The notes under the pieces are model-generated. The model searched no databases. It was not told the DNA's origin and saw only the letters and a program-made list of their open reading frames with translations. 64,000 nucleotides of DNA. It comes from CBFFRJ01 sp963530515. Lineage in GTDB: Bacteria; Pseudomonadota; Gammaproteobacteria; Enterobacterales; Enterobacteriaceae. A program made the position numbers and the translations under genes. The stretch is taken from assembly GCA_963530515.1 (NCBI GenBank), contig CAUSEC010000011.1:74912-138911 (forward strand), given 5' to 3'. The first letter of the stretch is position 1. Each line of letters opens with the position of its first letter. This document shows, one piece after another, positions 8,925 to 16,905 of this stretch.

Positions 8925-9070
8925 CCCCTCACCCCTGCCCTCTCCCCAAAGGGGAGAGGGTGAAAACCGCGGCCCCCCCTACCTTTCTTTGGTGAGGGTG
9001 AAAACCGCTCTGAGCCATTCCGCACCGGACGGTCCCCTCGCCCCTTTGGGGAGAGGGTTAGGGTGAGGGG
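8925..9070. repeat. Palindromic repeat, copy 3, expanded (permease-fucO gap)
   Basis: A 146-bp relative of the elements at 3264 and 5304. The left hairpin (CCCTCTCCCC-aaa-GGGGAGAGGG) and the right 36 bases are conserved. About 60 bases of extra sequence in the middle include another GGTGAGGGTGAAAACCGC segment, suggesting a partial internal duplication. It ends about 35 bases before the fucO-like start. Confidence 0.8.
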
Positions 9071-9107
9071 AACAGGATTTCCCAAAATCAATGTTAAGGA
9101 GAATGTT

Positions 9108-10256
9108 ATGAGCTTTATGTTAGCCCTTCCCAAAATCAGCCTGCATGGCGCGGGCGCAATCGGTGATATGGTCAACCTGGTCGCCAACAAACAGTGGGGT
9201 AAAGCGCTGATTGTGACCGACGGCCAGTTGGTCAAACTCGGCCTGCTCGACAGCCTGTTCGCCGCCCTCGACAAACATCAGATGTCTTATCACCTGTTTG
9301 ATGAGGTCTTCCCGAACCCAACCGAAGAGCTGGTACAAAAAGGTTTCGCGGCCTACAAAGCGGCAGAATGCGATTACGTCATCGCCTTCGGTGGCGGCAG
9401 CCCGATTGACACCGCTAAAGCGGTCAAAATCCTCACGGCAAACCCTGGCCCTTCCACCGCTTACTCCGGCGTGGGCAAAGTGAAAAATGCGGGCGTGCCG
9501 TTGGTGGCTATCAACACCACCGCCGGGACCGCCGCCGAAATGACCAGCAACGCGGTGATCATTGACTCTGCACGTCAGGTCAAAGAAGTGATCATCGACC
9601 CGAACATCATCCCGGATATCGCCGTGGACGATGCCAGCGTAATGCTGGAAATCCCGGCCTCTGTCACCGCGGCAACCGGTATGGATGCGCTGACTCACGC
9701 GGTGGAAGCCTATGTCTCCGTGGGCGCGCACCCGCTGACCGATGCCAACGCGCTGGAAGCCATCCACCTGATTAACCTGTGGCTGCCAAAAGCGGTCGAT
9801 GACGGTCATAACCTCGAAGCCCGTGAGCAGATGGCCTTCGGTCAGTACCTGGCAGGGATGGCATTTAACAGCGCCGGTCTTGGCCTGGTGCACGCCCTCG
9901 CCCACCAGCCGGGTGCGACCCACAACCTGCCGCACGGTGTATGCAACGCCATCCTGCTGCCGATCATCGAAAACTTTAACCGCCCGAACGCCGTGGCGCG
10001 CTTTGCTCGTGTGGCGCAGGCGATGGGTGTCGATACCAAAGGGATGAGCGACGAAGCGGCGAGCATGTCGGCGATTCAGGCTATTCGCGATCTCAGCGCG
10101 CGCGTGGGCATTCCGTCCGGCTTCCGCCAACTGGGCGTGACTAAAGAAGATATCGAAGGCTGGCTGGACAAAGCCCTGGCAGACCCATGCGCGCCATGCA
10201 ACCCGCGCACCGCCAGCCGCGACGAAGTCCGCGAGCTTTACCTGGAGGCATTATGA
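9108..10256 (+). CDS. fucO: Iron-containing alcohol dehydrogenase, probable lactaldehyde reductase
   Basis: A 382-residue group III (Fe-dependent) alcohol dehydrogenase. It has the NAD-binding GGGSPIDTAKA, the NTTAGTAAEMT loop, and metal ligands in TGMDALTHAVEAY and HALAHQPGATHNLPHGV. By sequence it lies between E. coli FucO and YiaY rather than being a close FucO orthologue. Its place between the rhamnose importer and rhaM makes reduction of L-lactaldehyde to 1,2-propanediol the likely role. The ATG at 9108 has AAGGAGAA upstream. Its stop overlaps the rhaM start (ATGA). The symbol reflects role rather than strict orthology. Confidence 0.75.
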   Translation: MSFMLALPKISLHGAGAIGDMVNLVANKQWGKALIVTDGQLVKLGLLDSLFAALDKHQMSYHLFDEVFPNPTEELVQKGFAAYKAAECDYVIAFGGGSPIDTAKAVKILTANPGPSTAYSGVGKVKNAGVPLVAINTTAGTAAEMTSNAVIIDSARQVKEVIIDPNIIPDIAVDDASVMLEIPASVTAATGMDALTHAVEAYVSVGAHPLTDANALEAIHLINLWLPKAVDDGHNLEAREQMAFGQYLAGMAFNSAGLGLVHALAHQPGATHNLPHGVCNAILLPIIENFNRPNAVARFARVAQAMGVDTKGMSDEAASMSAIQAIRDLSARVGIPSGFRQLGVTKEDIEGWLDKALADPCAPCNPRTASRDEVRELYLEAL

Positions 10257-10567
10257 TCCGTAAGGCCTTTGTGATGCAGGTCAATCCCGATGCACACGAA
10301 GAGTATGAACGCCGCCATAACCCTATCTGGCCGGAGCTTGAGGCGGTGCTGAAGGCGCATGGCGCGCACCATTACGCTATTTATCTCGATAAAGCCCGCA
10401 ACCTGCTGTTTGCCACAGTAGAAATTGAGTCCGAAGAGCGCTGGAACGCGGTGGCCAACACCGACGTCTGCCAGCGCTGGTGGAAGCACATGCGCGATGT
10501 CATGCCCTCCAGGCCGGACAACAGCCCGGTAAGCACAGAGCTTAACGAAGTGTTTTACCTGGCGTAA
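10253..10567 (+). CDS. rhaM: L-rhamnose mutarotase RhaM
   Basis: Interconverts alpha and beta anomers of L-rhamnose so that RhaA receives its preferred form. The 104 residues are almost identical to E. coli RhaM (MIRKAFVMQVNPDAHEEYER...), with the conserved histidine in RRHNPIWPE and the WWKHMRDVMP stretch. It is the last gene of the operon and is translationally coupled to the dehydrogenase. A strong terminator hairpin follows. Confidence 0.96.
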   Translation: MIRKAFVMQVNPDAHEEYERRHNPIWPELEAVLKAHGAHHYAIYLDKARNLLFATVEIESEERWNAVANTDVCQRWWKHMRDVMPSRPDNSPVSTELNEVFYLA

Positions 10568-10574
10568 AAACGAA

Positions 10575-10604
10575 ATAGCTCCCCGCAAGGGGAGCTATGA
10601 TTTT
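10575..10604 (+). terminator. Terminator of the rhamnose operon
   Basis: A ten-base perfect stem ATAGCTCCCC/GGGGAGCTAT with a GCAA tetraloop, followed by GATTTTG. It starts eight bases after the rhaM stop. Confidence 0.8.
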
Positions 10605-10608
10605 GTAG

Positions 10609-10639
10609 GCCGGATAAGGCGTTTACGCCGCCATCCGGC
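10609..10639. repeat. REP (PU) element
   Basis: GCCGGATAAGGCG-tttacgc-CGCCATCCGGC is the classic enterobacterial repetitive extragenic palindrome. It sits between the convergent rhaM and permease genes and touches the stop codon of the permease. Confidence 0.9.
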
Positions 10640-10640
10640 G

Positions 10641-11903
10641 TTACCGCGCCTCCAGCGTTCCCCCCGTCACCGCCGCAGGTTGCCTGCCGCTCAGCGTAAA
10701 GGCTGATACCAGGGTAATCGCCAGCACGAAGCAGCCGAGGATTAAATAGGTGTCCTGGAAGCCGATGCGGTCATACATATTGCCGGCAAACGCGGAGAGG
10801 AAAATTGCCGCCAGCTGTTTGGCAAAGTTGAATCCAATCAGATAGATCGTCGCCGACAGGCGGGTGTCGAACACCCCGGTGATGTACTTGAACGCACCCA
10901 CCAGCAGGAACGGCACTTCCAGCGCGTGGAGCATTTTCAGCGCGATCACTTCATAAACGGTGGTGGCAAACGACGAACCGATAATGCGTGTGGCCATCAT
11001 CAGCCCGGCAATCAGCAGCGTGTTTTTGGCACCGATGCGATTAATGATCCACGGCGAGCAGAACATAATGACCGCGTTACACAACTCCCCTGCGGTGGTG
11101 GTAAAACCGAAGGCTTTTGTTCCGGCCTGCGGGGTATCGAAGAAAGATTTAAAGAAGGTGGCAAACTGCTGATCGAACACGTCGTAAACACAGGCCACGC
11201 CTATTACGTAAAGGATAAACAGCCACATCTTTTTCATGCGGAACAGGTCGATGACCATTTTGATATTAATGGTCGACGGACGACTCTCACCCGGCATGAT
11301 GGTAAGGGTTTCCTGCGACTGCACTTTTGCCAGCGCCAGCAGCACCATCAACACCACTGCCGCAACCGAGCCCATCCAGAACACAAACGCCGGGTTAACG
11401 CTGAACAAAATGCCCGCCGTCGAAGCGCATAATCCCCAGCCGAGGCAGCCAAACATCCGCGCTTTGCCGTATTCGAAATGGCTGTTACGGCTTACCCTCT
11501 CCACATAAGCTTCGATGGCACCGGAACCCGCAGAAAAGACAAAACCAATATATAAACCGCCCGCCAGCGCACCGGCCCAGATGTTCAATTTCAGCAATGG
11601 CGCGAAGACGTAGAGGAAGAACGGGGCAAATAGCACCAGCATGCTGACAATCACCCACAGCATGTTTTTCTTTAGCCCCAGCTTGTCGGACACCACGCCG
11701 AGAATGGGCTGGAAAGAGATAGCCGAGAGCGACATACAGGAAAACACAATGCCGGTATGGGTTTTACTGAGGCCGATTTCATCCGAGAGCCAGATAGGCA
11801 GGAACGGAAAACAGGTGGCCATAATGAAGAAATACAAGAAAACGAATGCGCCAAAAATCCAGAACGTCGGGTTATTTTTATGGGTACAGGTGGTCGTGTT
11901 CAT
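10641..11903 (-). CDS. LacY-family alpha-galactoside:H+ symporter (MelY/RafB-like)
   Basis: A 420-residue twelve-helix MFS transporter of the oligosaccharide:H+ symporter family. The LacY functional residues can be aligned: E126/R144 (ERVSR...ARMFGCLGW), E269 (TTAGELCNA), R302 (ATRIIGSSF) and H322/E325 (MLHALEVPFLL). It lies 45 bp downstream of an alpha-galactosidase on the same strand, so melibiose or raffinose is the likely substrate, as for Enterobacter MelY and plasmid RafB. No beta-galactosidase is nearby. The exact sugar cannot be told from sequence. Confidence 0.85.
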   Translation of the reverse strand: MNTTTCTHKNNPTFWIFGAFVFLYFFIMATCFPFLPIWLSDEIGLSKTHTGIVFSCMSLSAISFQPILGVVSDKLGLKKNMLWVIVSMLVLFAPFFLYVFAPLLKLNIWAGALAGGLYIGFVFSAGSGAIEAYVERVSRNSHFEYGKARMFGCLGWGLCASTAGILFSVNPAFVFWMGSVAAVVLMVLLALAKVQSQETLTIMPGESRPSTINIKMVIDLFRMKKMWLFILYVIGVACVYDVFDQQFATFFKSFFDTPQAGTKAFGFTTTAGELCNAVIMFCSPWIINRIGAKNTLLIAGLMMATRIIGSSFATTVYEVIALKMLHALEVPFLLVGAFKYITGVFDTRLSATIYLIGFNFAKQLAAIFLSAFAGNMYDRIGFQDTYLILGCFVLAITLVSAFTLSGRQPAAVTGGTLEAR

Positions 11904-11948
11904 TATTATTATCCTCAGAATTGAGGCCGCAGTGCGGCCCCGTTAGGG

Positions 11949-14072
11949 TCACACGCGTTCAAAACCTATCAAAATCGCGCTTTCCGGATCGAGCACCGGC
12001 AGCGCAATTCCCGCCTGCATCAACCACTCTCCGCTGACGATTTGCGGCGTCGTCATCCATGCCGGAAGCTGGCGCATGGTATGCCCGCCTTCATCGGTAA
12101 TACGGATGTTGGGGTGATCGATAAGCGTAATGCGGTACTGCCCCTGGGCGTCCAGCCCCGAGACGCGCAGCGGTGCCAGCAACGTGTAATCCGGCATCGC
12201 CAACTGGCTCACGGTGTACAGCCCCTGACGCTTATCCTGGCTCACTATCCCCTGAACCAGCGTGGTGCTGTCCGGCATATCAATACGCCACTGGGTGCCG
12301 CTGTGAATCACCTCGCGCCACTGTTTATAGAGTGCTGCGTAATGGCGGTAACCCTCGCGTTCTTTCGCGTCGGCGTTGACCGGATCCAGCTCCAGCCCCA
12401 GATGACCAAACAGCGCGGTCAGGCCACGAAACTCAATGCTGTGCTGGCGATAAGTGGCATGACAGCGGTGATTACCGATGTGGGCCCCCATGACTTCCGG
12501 CGGGAAGAAATAGCCCATCCCGCGCTGGATGATATTACGTTCCAGCGCATCGTTGTTGTCCGACGCCCAGAAACGGTGGCAACGGGTCAGCACTTCATAA
12601 TCAATACGCCCGCCCCCGGCAGAGCAGGATTCAAATTCAATGTGCGGGAACCGGCTGCGCAGGGTGTCCAGCAGACGGTAGAAGGCGCGGGTCTGCGCAT
12701 CGGCAGCGGCGCGGCGGCCCTGCCCCGGCTGCACCAGTTCGCGGTTCATGTCCCACTTCACGTAGTCAATCTCATGCTCGCCAAGCAACCAGCTCATCCG
12801 CGCCAGCAGATAATCAAAGGCTTCGGGGATCGTGATATTCAATACCAACTGATGGCGACCGAGGATCTGCGAATAGCCCTCCAGCGCCAGCACCCAGTCC
12901 GGGTGCGCACGGTACAGATCGGAGTTCGGGCTTATCATCTCCGGTTCCACCCAGATGCCGAACTCCATGCCCAGCCCCTTCACCCGGTCGATAACCGGGC
13001 GCAGGCCATTCGGGTATTTGCCCTCATCCAGATACCAGTCGCCCAGCGCAGCAAAGTCATCGTTACGCCCTTTGTACCAGCCGTCATCGATGATGAAACG
13101 CTCCACGCCCAGCGCCGCTGCTTCCTCTGCCATTTTGATGATATACGCCGGGTCATGGTCAAAATAGATCCCTTCCCAGGTGTTGAGGTGCACCGGGCGC
13201 GGCTTGTCCTGCACGAAGTGGATGACTCTGGCGCGCAGGAAGCTGTGGAACTGCTGGCTCATGCCGTTCAGCCCCAGCGCGGAGTGGCTGGCGTACAGCC
13301 ACGGCGTCCACAGGGTTTCGCCTTCCGCCAGTGCCATTTCACCGGGCAGATAGAGCGCTTCGGCCTGAATATAGCGACGGCCGTCGGTTTTCACTTCCGC
13401 CCGCAGCCGGTGGTTACCGCTCCAGCCCAGATGCACGCCCCAGACGCTGCCCTGCGACTCGCTAAAGCTGCGGCTACCGGTCATCAGCGCCGGGAAATGT
13501 TCATGGGAGGTGCGTCCGCGACGGTTTTCTATCACGAAGCTGTCGTGCTCCAGGGTCACGCGGTGCGGCTGGAATTCACGGATCCAGCGACCATGAAACG
13601 CCATCACATCGCGGGCATATTCCGCCACCGGTAGCGTGACCGCCAGGCGGTTTACCTGCCAGGCCGCATCAGCCAGGTTGGTCAGGCCGTGGCGCACCTG
13701 CAGCACACCGCTGACGTCAAGGCGCAGTTCACTGGTGAGGCGCAGCCCCGCCACGTCGTCCTCGCTGATAAGCGTCAGACTCTGCCCGTTATGCTGCACA
13801 TCAACGGTGGTAAAAATGGGTGATCCGTCCAGGCCATTGCGATGCCCCTCCAGTCCCGGCGAGCCAAACAGGCCATGCCCGGACTCCGCCATCAGCGTCA
13901 CCGGCGAATCCACATCCAGTCGACCATTGGCAACGGGGCGAATCAGGCTCTGGGCGTCCTGCGCACAGAAGTGCTGGAGGTGCGGCCCCCAGTAGATAAT
14001 TTCAGCAAACGGGTGGGTTTTGATAACGACATCGGTCGTGGCGCTTTCTAGGCGCAGATAACGAGCTTCCAT
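11949..14072 (-). CDS. Alpha-galactosidase, GH36
   Basis: A 707-residue glycoside hydrolase family 36 enzyme, the length of RafA-type alpha-galactosidases. It splits terminal alpha-1,6-galactose from melibiose or raffinose. Visible motifs are FIIDDGWYKGRNDD, the nucleophile region YVKWDMNRE (D near residue 441), SCSAGGGRIDYE, and the acid/base region FWASDNNDALER (D near residue 505). No signal peptide is seen, so the sugar must be imported first, which fits the downstream permease. The first gene of the two-gene operon, it is preceded by two LacI-type operators. Confidence 0.9.
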   Translation of the reverse strand: MEARYLRLESATTDVVIKTHPFAEIIYWGPHLQHFCAQDAQSLIRPVANGRLDVDSPVTLMAESGHGLFGSPGLEGHRNGLDGSPIFTTVDVQHNGQSLTLISEDDVAGLRLTSELRLDVSGVLQVRHGLTNLADAAWQVNRLAVTLPVAEYARDVMAFHGRWIREFQPHRVTLEHDSFVIENRRGRTSHEHFPALMTGSRSFSESQGSVWGVHLGWSGNHRLRAEVKTDGRRYIQAEALYLPGEMALAEGETLWTPWLYASHSALGLNGMSQQFHSFLRARVIHFVQDKPRPVHLNTWEGIYFDHDPAYIIKMAEEAAALGVERFIIDDGWYKGRNDDFAALGDWYLDEGKYPNGLRPVIDRVKGLGMEFGIWVEPEMISPNSDLYRAHPDWVLALEGYSQILGRHQLVLNITIPEAFDYLLARMSWLLGEHEIDYVKWDMNRELVQPGQGRRAAADAQTRAFYRLLDTLRSRFPHIEFESCSAGGGRIDYEVLTRCHRFWASDNNDALERNIIQRGMGYFFPPEVMGAHIGNHRCHATYRQHSIEFRGLTALFGHLGLELDPVNADAKEREGYRHYAALYKQWREVIHSGTQWRIDMPDSTTLVQGIVSQDKRQGLYTVSQLAMPDYTLLAPLRVSGLDAQGQYRITLIDHPNIRITDEGGHTMRQLPAWMTTPQIVSGEWLMQAGIALPVLDPESAILIGFERV

Positions 14073-14107
14073 TGGGCGTCTCCAGATTCGGGATGCCGTT
14101 ATCCTTG

Positions 14108-14125
14108 ATCCGAAACGTTTCGGAT
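14108..14125. promoter_or_regulatory. LacI-family operator, proximal to alpha-galactosidase
   Basis: A perfect palindrome ATCCGAAACGTTTCGGAT with the central CG typical of LacI-family operators. It lies 36 bp upstream of the alpha-galactosidase ATG. Confidence 0.85.
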
Positions 14126-14128
14126 AAC

Positions 14129-14146
14129 AACCGAAACGTTTTGGTT
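14129..14146. promoter_or_regulatory. LacI-family operator, distal
   Basis: AACCGAAACGTTTTGGTT, a near-perfect copy of the site at 14108-14125. The centres are 21 bp apart, about two helical turns, so two repressor dimers could bind the same face. Confidence 0.85.
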
Positions 14147-14186
14147 ATGTGATCTGCACAAAAGTTTGTCGCTGTTTCAGGAAGAG

Positions 14187-15182
14187 TCAGACGGTCTCGC
14201 CAGGGCGGAATTCGGTTTGCCAGAGCACCTGCAATTGGCTGAGATCTTCACCGGCAATCAGCCGAAGTACCATGTCGGCAATCTGCTTACCCACTGCTTC
14301 ACGGGTCGCCTGCACCACGGCGGCAACATCCACCTCAACGATGCTGTCATCAGGCAGGCCGTCATACACCACCAGCGCCACACGTTCGTCGCCGAGCAAT
14401 TTCCCCTGTCTGAGCAGCGCCATGGCGGCCCCGTCTCCGTGGGTGTTGCAATCGGTCAGGATGGCCTGAGGCGGCTGGGGCAGCGCAAGCAGCGCGTCAA
14501 CGGCCTGGTATCCCGCACGGCGTGAAGGGGGAAGCGTGCGCAGCCATTCGCTGGAAAGACCGCTGTCGCGCAGGGCATCCAGGTAGCCCTGGCGTCGCTG
14601 GGTGATAAAGGCCTGATTGTTGTTCTCACCGAGCATCGCAATGCGTTGATAACCCTTGTCAATCAGGTAGCGGGTGGCGCGATACGTCCCGGCGTAGTTA
14701 TCAAAATCAAACCACGCATACGGCCGGGTGAGCTGGCTGCGCCCCAGCGCGAGGAAGGGAAAACCGCTGGCCTGTAGCTGCTCAAGCCGTGCGTCGTTGT
14801 CCAGCGTGTGGGCAACAATCAGGGCGTCCACACGGCGGCTTTGCACCATGCGCAAATAGCTGTGCTTATCCGCGAGGTCATCGTCGGCAATCAGCAAGAG
14901 ATCGATGTCGTGACTTGCCAGCTCGCGGCTTATTTCGCCCACCATCTCCATAAACACGCTGTTATTGAGCGGCACCGGATGCACCGGAAACACCAGCCCG
15001 ACGGCGTCGATTTTGCCCATCTTCAGGCGGCGCGCCAGGGTGTTAGGGCGATAGCCGCGTCGGTCCGCTTCGGCCTGCACGCGGGCGCGCGTCTCCTGGG
15101 ACACATCATCGTAGCCATTCAACGCCCGGCTGACGGTGGTGACGGAGATACCGAGTTGTTTTGCGATTGCTTTAAGTGACAT
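14187..15182 (-). CDS. LacI-family regulator of the alpha-galactoside operon
   Basis: A 331-residue LacI/GalR repressor. The N-terminal helix-turn-helix MSLKAIAKQLGISVTTVSRA (residues 1-20) is followed by the hinge RPNTLARRLK and a periplasmic-binding-like sugar domain. It lies just upstream of, and on the same strand as, the alpha-galactosidase and permease, with two palindromic operators in the 114-bp gap. RafR-like control of those two genes is inferred from position. Whether it also represses itself is not clear; I see no matching site upstream of its start. Confidence 0.85.
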   Translation of the reverse strand: MSLKAIAKQLGISVTTVSRALNGYDDVSQETRARVQAEADRRGYRPNTLARRLKMGKIDAVGLVFPVHPVPLNNSVFMEMVGEISRELASHDIDLLLIADDDLADKHSYLRMVQSRRVDALIVAHTLDNDARLEQLQASGFPFLALGRSQLTRPYAWFDFDNYAGTYRATRYLIDKGYQRIAMLGENNNQAFITQRRQGYLDALRDSGLSSEWLRTLPPSRRAGYQAVDALLALPQPPQAILTDCNTHGDGAAMALLRQGKLLGDERVALVVYDGLPDDSIVEVDVAAVVQATREAVGKQIADMVLRLIAGEDLSQLQVLWQTEFRPGETV

Positions 15183-15242
15183 ACCTTACCCTGTCTTTGT
15201 CAGCGCAGTTGTTCCCGTCCTGACGGGCATCCGGTGCGGGGC

Positions 15243-15791
15243 TTAATTCTGTTCTGCCATCATGACAGCTTCGGTGTCCGGTTCCAGCGCTTTAAAGATA
15301 TGCGCCTGGTCGGCCGGGTAACAGATGTAATCCCCTGCGTTCAACTCCACCGGTGATTCCGTCAGCCCCACCATCGCGCGACCCCGTGTCACAATAATGT
15401 GCTCGACTGATCCCGGTGGATGCGGATGCGAGATGCGGTCGGCACCCGGCTGCGCGGTCAGAATATAAAGGTCGCGGCGTGCGCCTGGCGGGCAGGTGGC
15501 GAGCAAAATCGCCTCAAAATTGGCGTGCTCTGCCAGCACTTTGGTGCCCTCGCCACGGCGAATGATCTGGGTGCTGACAGTCTGGGGTTCCAGTAACCGG
15601 GCGAAGGGGATATCCAGCGCCACGCACAGAGACCACAGAGTTTCGATACTGGGGTTGCCGTTCCCGGCTTCGAGTTGCGATAGCGTGGATTTCGCGATCC
15701 CGGCACGACGAGCGATTTCCGCCAGCGACAGTCCGGTCCGCTGGCGTTCACGCACCAGGCTTTTGGCAATCACGCTAATTGGCTGTGTCAT
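15243..15791 (-). CDS. XRE-cupin transcriptional regulator, probable azlCD repressor
   Basis: A 182-residue protein with an N-terminal HTH_3 domain (LAEIARRAGIAKSTLSQLEA, residues about 24-43) and a C-terminal cupin (HPPGSVEHIIVTRGRAMVGL..., residues about 122-175). This XRE-cupin pairing is common in regulators that sense small metabolites. It is divergent from azlCD across 104 bp. Two copies of a GTTCATTATAATGAAC-like palindrome lie in that gap over TATAAT-like elements, which suggests it represses azlCD and itself. The inducer is unknown. Confidence 0.85.
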   Translation of the reverse strand: MTQPISVIAKSLVRERQRTGLSLAEIARRAGIAKSTLSQLEAGNGNPSIETLWSLCVALDIPFARLLEPQTVSTQIIRRGEGTKVLAEHANFEAILLATCPPGARRDLYILTAQPGADRISHPHPPGSVEHIIVTRGRAMVGLTESPVELNAGDYICYPADQAHIFKALEPDTEAVMMAEQN

Positions 15792-15805
15792 GACACGGCT
15801 CCAGT

Positions 15806-15821
15806 GTTCGTTATAATGAAC
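15806..15821. promoter_or_regulatory. Operator 1 of the XRE-cupin regulator
   Basis: GTTCGTTATAATGAAC, a palindrome with one mismatched pair. It lies 15 bp upstream of the regulator ATG and contains a -10-like element, so binding would block the regulator promoter. Confidence 0.65.
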
Positions 15822-15853
15822 AAATCGTTCTTCTTGAAAAACGACGTCAGTGT

Positions 15854-15869
15854 GTTCATTATAATGGCT
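15854..15869. promoter_or_regulatory. Operator 2 overlapping the azlC -10
   Basis: GTTCATTATAATGGCT shares its first 14 bases with operator 1 apart from two differences. TATAAT at 15860-15865 is the likely azlC -10, about 30 bp before the azlC ATG. The 48-bp spacing from operator 1 is close to an integral number of helical turns. Confidence 0.65.
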
Positions 15870-15895
15870 TCTCGTTCGATATAGCTAAAAAACCT

Positions 15896-16558
15896 ATGCT
15901 CAAACATCACTTCTCAAGCCTTAAAAGCGACACCATCAAAGCCATCTTTCTGGTCTGCCTGGCCGTTGGCGTGGTGGGCGTCTCCTACGGTTCACTGGCG
16001 ATGGCCTACGGCTTCCCGCTGTGGGTGCCCCTTTGCCTCTCCGTGCTGGTGCTGGCCGGTGCCTCCGAATTTATGTTTATCGGCATTGTCGCCAGCGGCG
16101 GCAATCCGCTGGCAGCCGCCGTGGCTGGTTTACTGGTGAACGCTCGCCACCTGCCGTTTGGTATAACGGTGCGTGAACTGGTGGGCAAAGGTGCCGCCAG
16201 CCTGTTTGGCTGCCACATCATGAATGATGAGAGCGTGGTGTTTGGCTTATCTCAACACACCCCGGAACAGCGCAAAGCGGCATATTGGCTCTGTGGTATG
16301 GGCGTTGCCCTGTTCTGGCCGGTGGGCGTGCTGGTGGGTGCCGGGGTTGGAAAACTGTTGCCTGCGCCGGAAACCATCGGACTGGATGCGGTCTTCCCTG
16401 CCATTTTGCTGGCGCTGGTGTTGCCCGCCCTGAAAAAAAGAACCACGCTGATTCGCGCCTCAAGCGGTGCCGTGATCTCACTGGCCGCCGTGCCCTTTGC
16501 CCCAGCCGGCCTGCCGGTGTTGCTCTCGTTACTGGGCCTGCTTGCGAGGAAGAAATAA
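15896..16558 (+). CDS. azlC: AzlC-family amino acid exporter, large subunit
   Basis: A 220-residue inner membrane protein of the AzlC/YgaZ family, which works with a small AzlD/YgaH partner to export branched-chain amino acids. Hydrophobic segments fill most of the length. The conserved stretches LSVLVLAGASEFMFIG and LLVNARHLPFGI are present. It is followed immediately by azlD with a one-base overlap (TAATG), the classic gene pair. The actual substrate is not shown by sequence; some family members export other small molecules. Confidence 0.88.
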   Translation: MLKHHFSSLKSDTIKAIFLVCLAVGVVGVSYGSLAMAYGFPLWVPLCLSVLVLAGASEFMFIGIVASGGNPLAAAVAGLLVNARHLPFGITVRELVGKGAASLFGCHIMNDESVVFGLSQHTPEQRKAAYWLCGMGVALFWPVGVLVGAGVGKLLPAPETIGLDAVFPAILLALVLPALKKRTTLIRASSGAVISLAAVPFAPAGLPVLLSLLGLLARKK

Positions 16559-16881
16559 TGACAAACATAACGCTCATCATTTGTGGGATTGCGATGTTAT
16601 CGGCGGGCACCTGGCTGATGCGCCTGGGAGGGGCGAAGCTCGGTAACAAACTGGCGCTGTCGGAACGTTCACAGGCGCTGCTCTCCGATGCAGCCACGAC
16701 CTTGCTGTTTGCCGTAGCGCTGGCAGCAACCTTGTATGAAGGCGAACACTTTGCCGGGATGGCGCGCGTGCTGGGGGTGATGTTCGCCTTGTTCCTCGCC
16801 TGGCGCAAAATGCCGTTAATCGTGGTGATCATTTCCGCCGCGGTGGTGACGGCGCTGCTGCGGCTGGCGGGCGTGCAGTAA
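16558..16881 (+). CDS. azlD: AzlD-family amino acid exporter, small subunit
   Basis: A 107-residue membrane protein with about three or four hydrophobic segments (MTNITLIICGIAMLSAGTW..., AATTLLFAVALAATLY, MPLIVVIISAAVVTALLRLA). It matches the AzlD/YgaH family in length and in position after azlC. The pair forms one exporter complex in the inner membrane. Confidence 0.86.
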   Translation: MTNITLIICGIAMLSAGTWLMRLGGAKLGNKLALSERSQALLSDAATTLLFAVALAATLYEGEHFAGMARVLGVMFALFLAWRKMPLIVVIISAAVVTALLRLAGVQ

Positions 16882-16883
16882 AG

Positions 16884-16899
16884 TGCGCCCGCAGGCGCA
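16884..16899. terminator. Stem-loop between azlD and the convergent kinase-like gene
   Basis: TGCGCC-cgca-GGCGCA followed by TTCTCTCT on the plus strand. It sits three bases after the azlD stop and could end transcription of azlD; the T-run is interrupted. Confidence 0.5.
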
Positions 16900-16905
16900 T
16901 TCTCT

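Noticed and set aside
3264..10639. CRISPR array
   Set aside because: The repeats are palindromic elements or REP in separate intergenic gaps thousands of bases apart, with no regular spacers and no cas genes.
12042..13634. 530-codon plus-strand open frame
   Set aside because: It is the exact antisense of the GH36 alpha-galactosidase, whose catalytic motifs are clear. The translation shows no family features and has the H/R/P-rich look of a shadow frame in GC-rich DNA.
14147..14165. CRP site upstream of alpha-galactosidase
   Set aside because: Only one half-site (TCACA, minus strand) fits. The other half at the right distance matches two of five positions.
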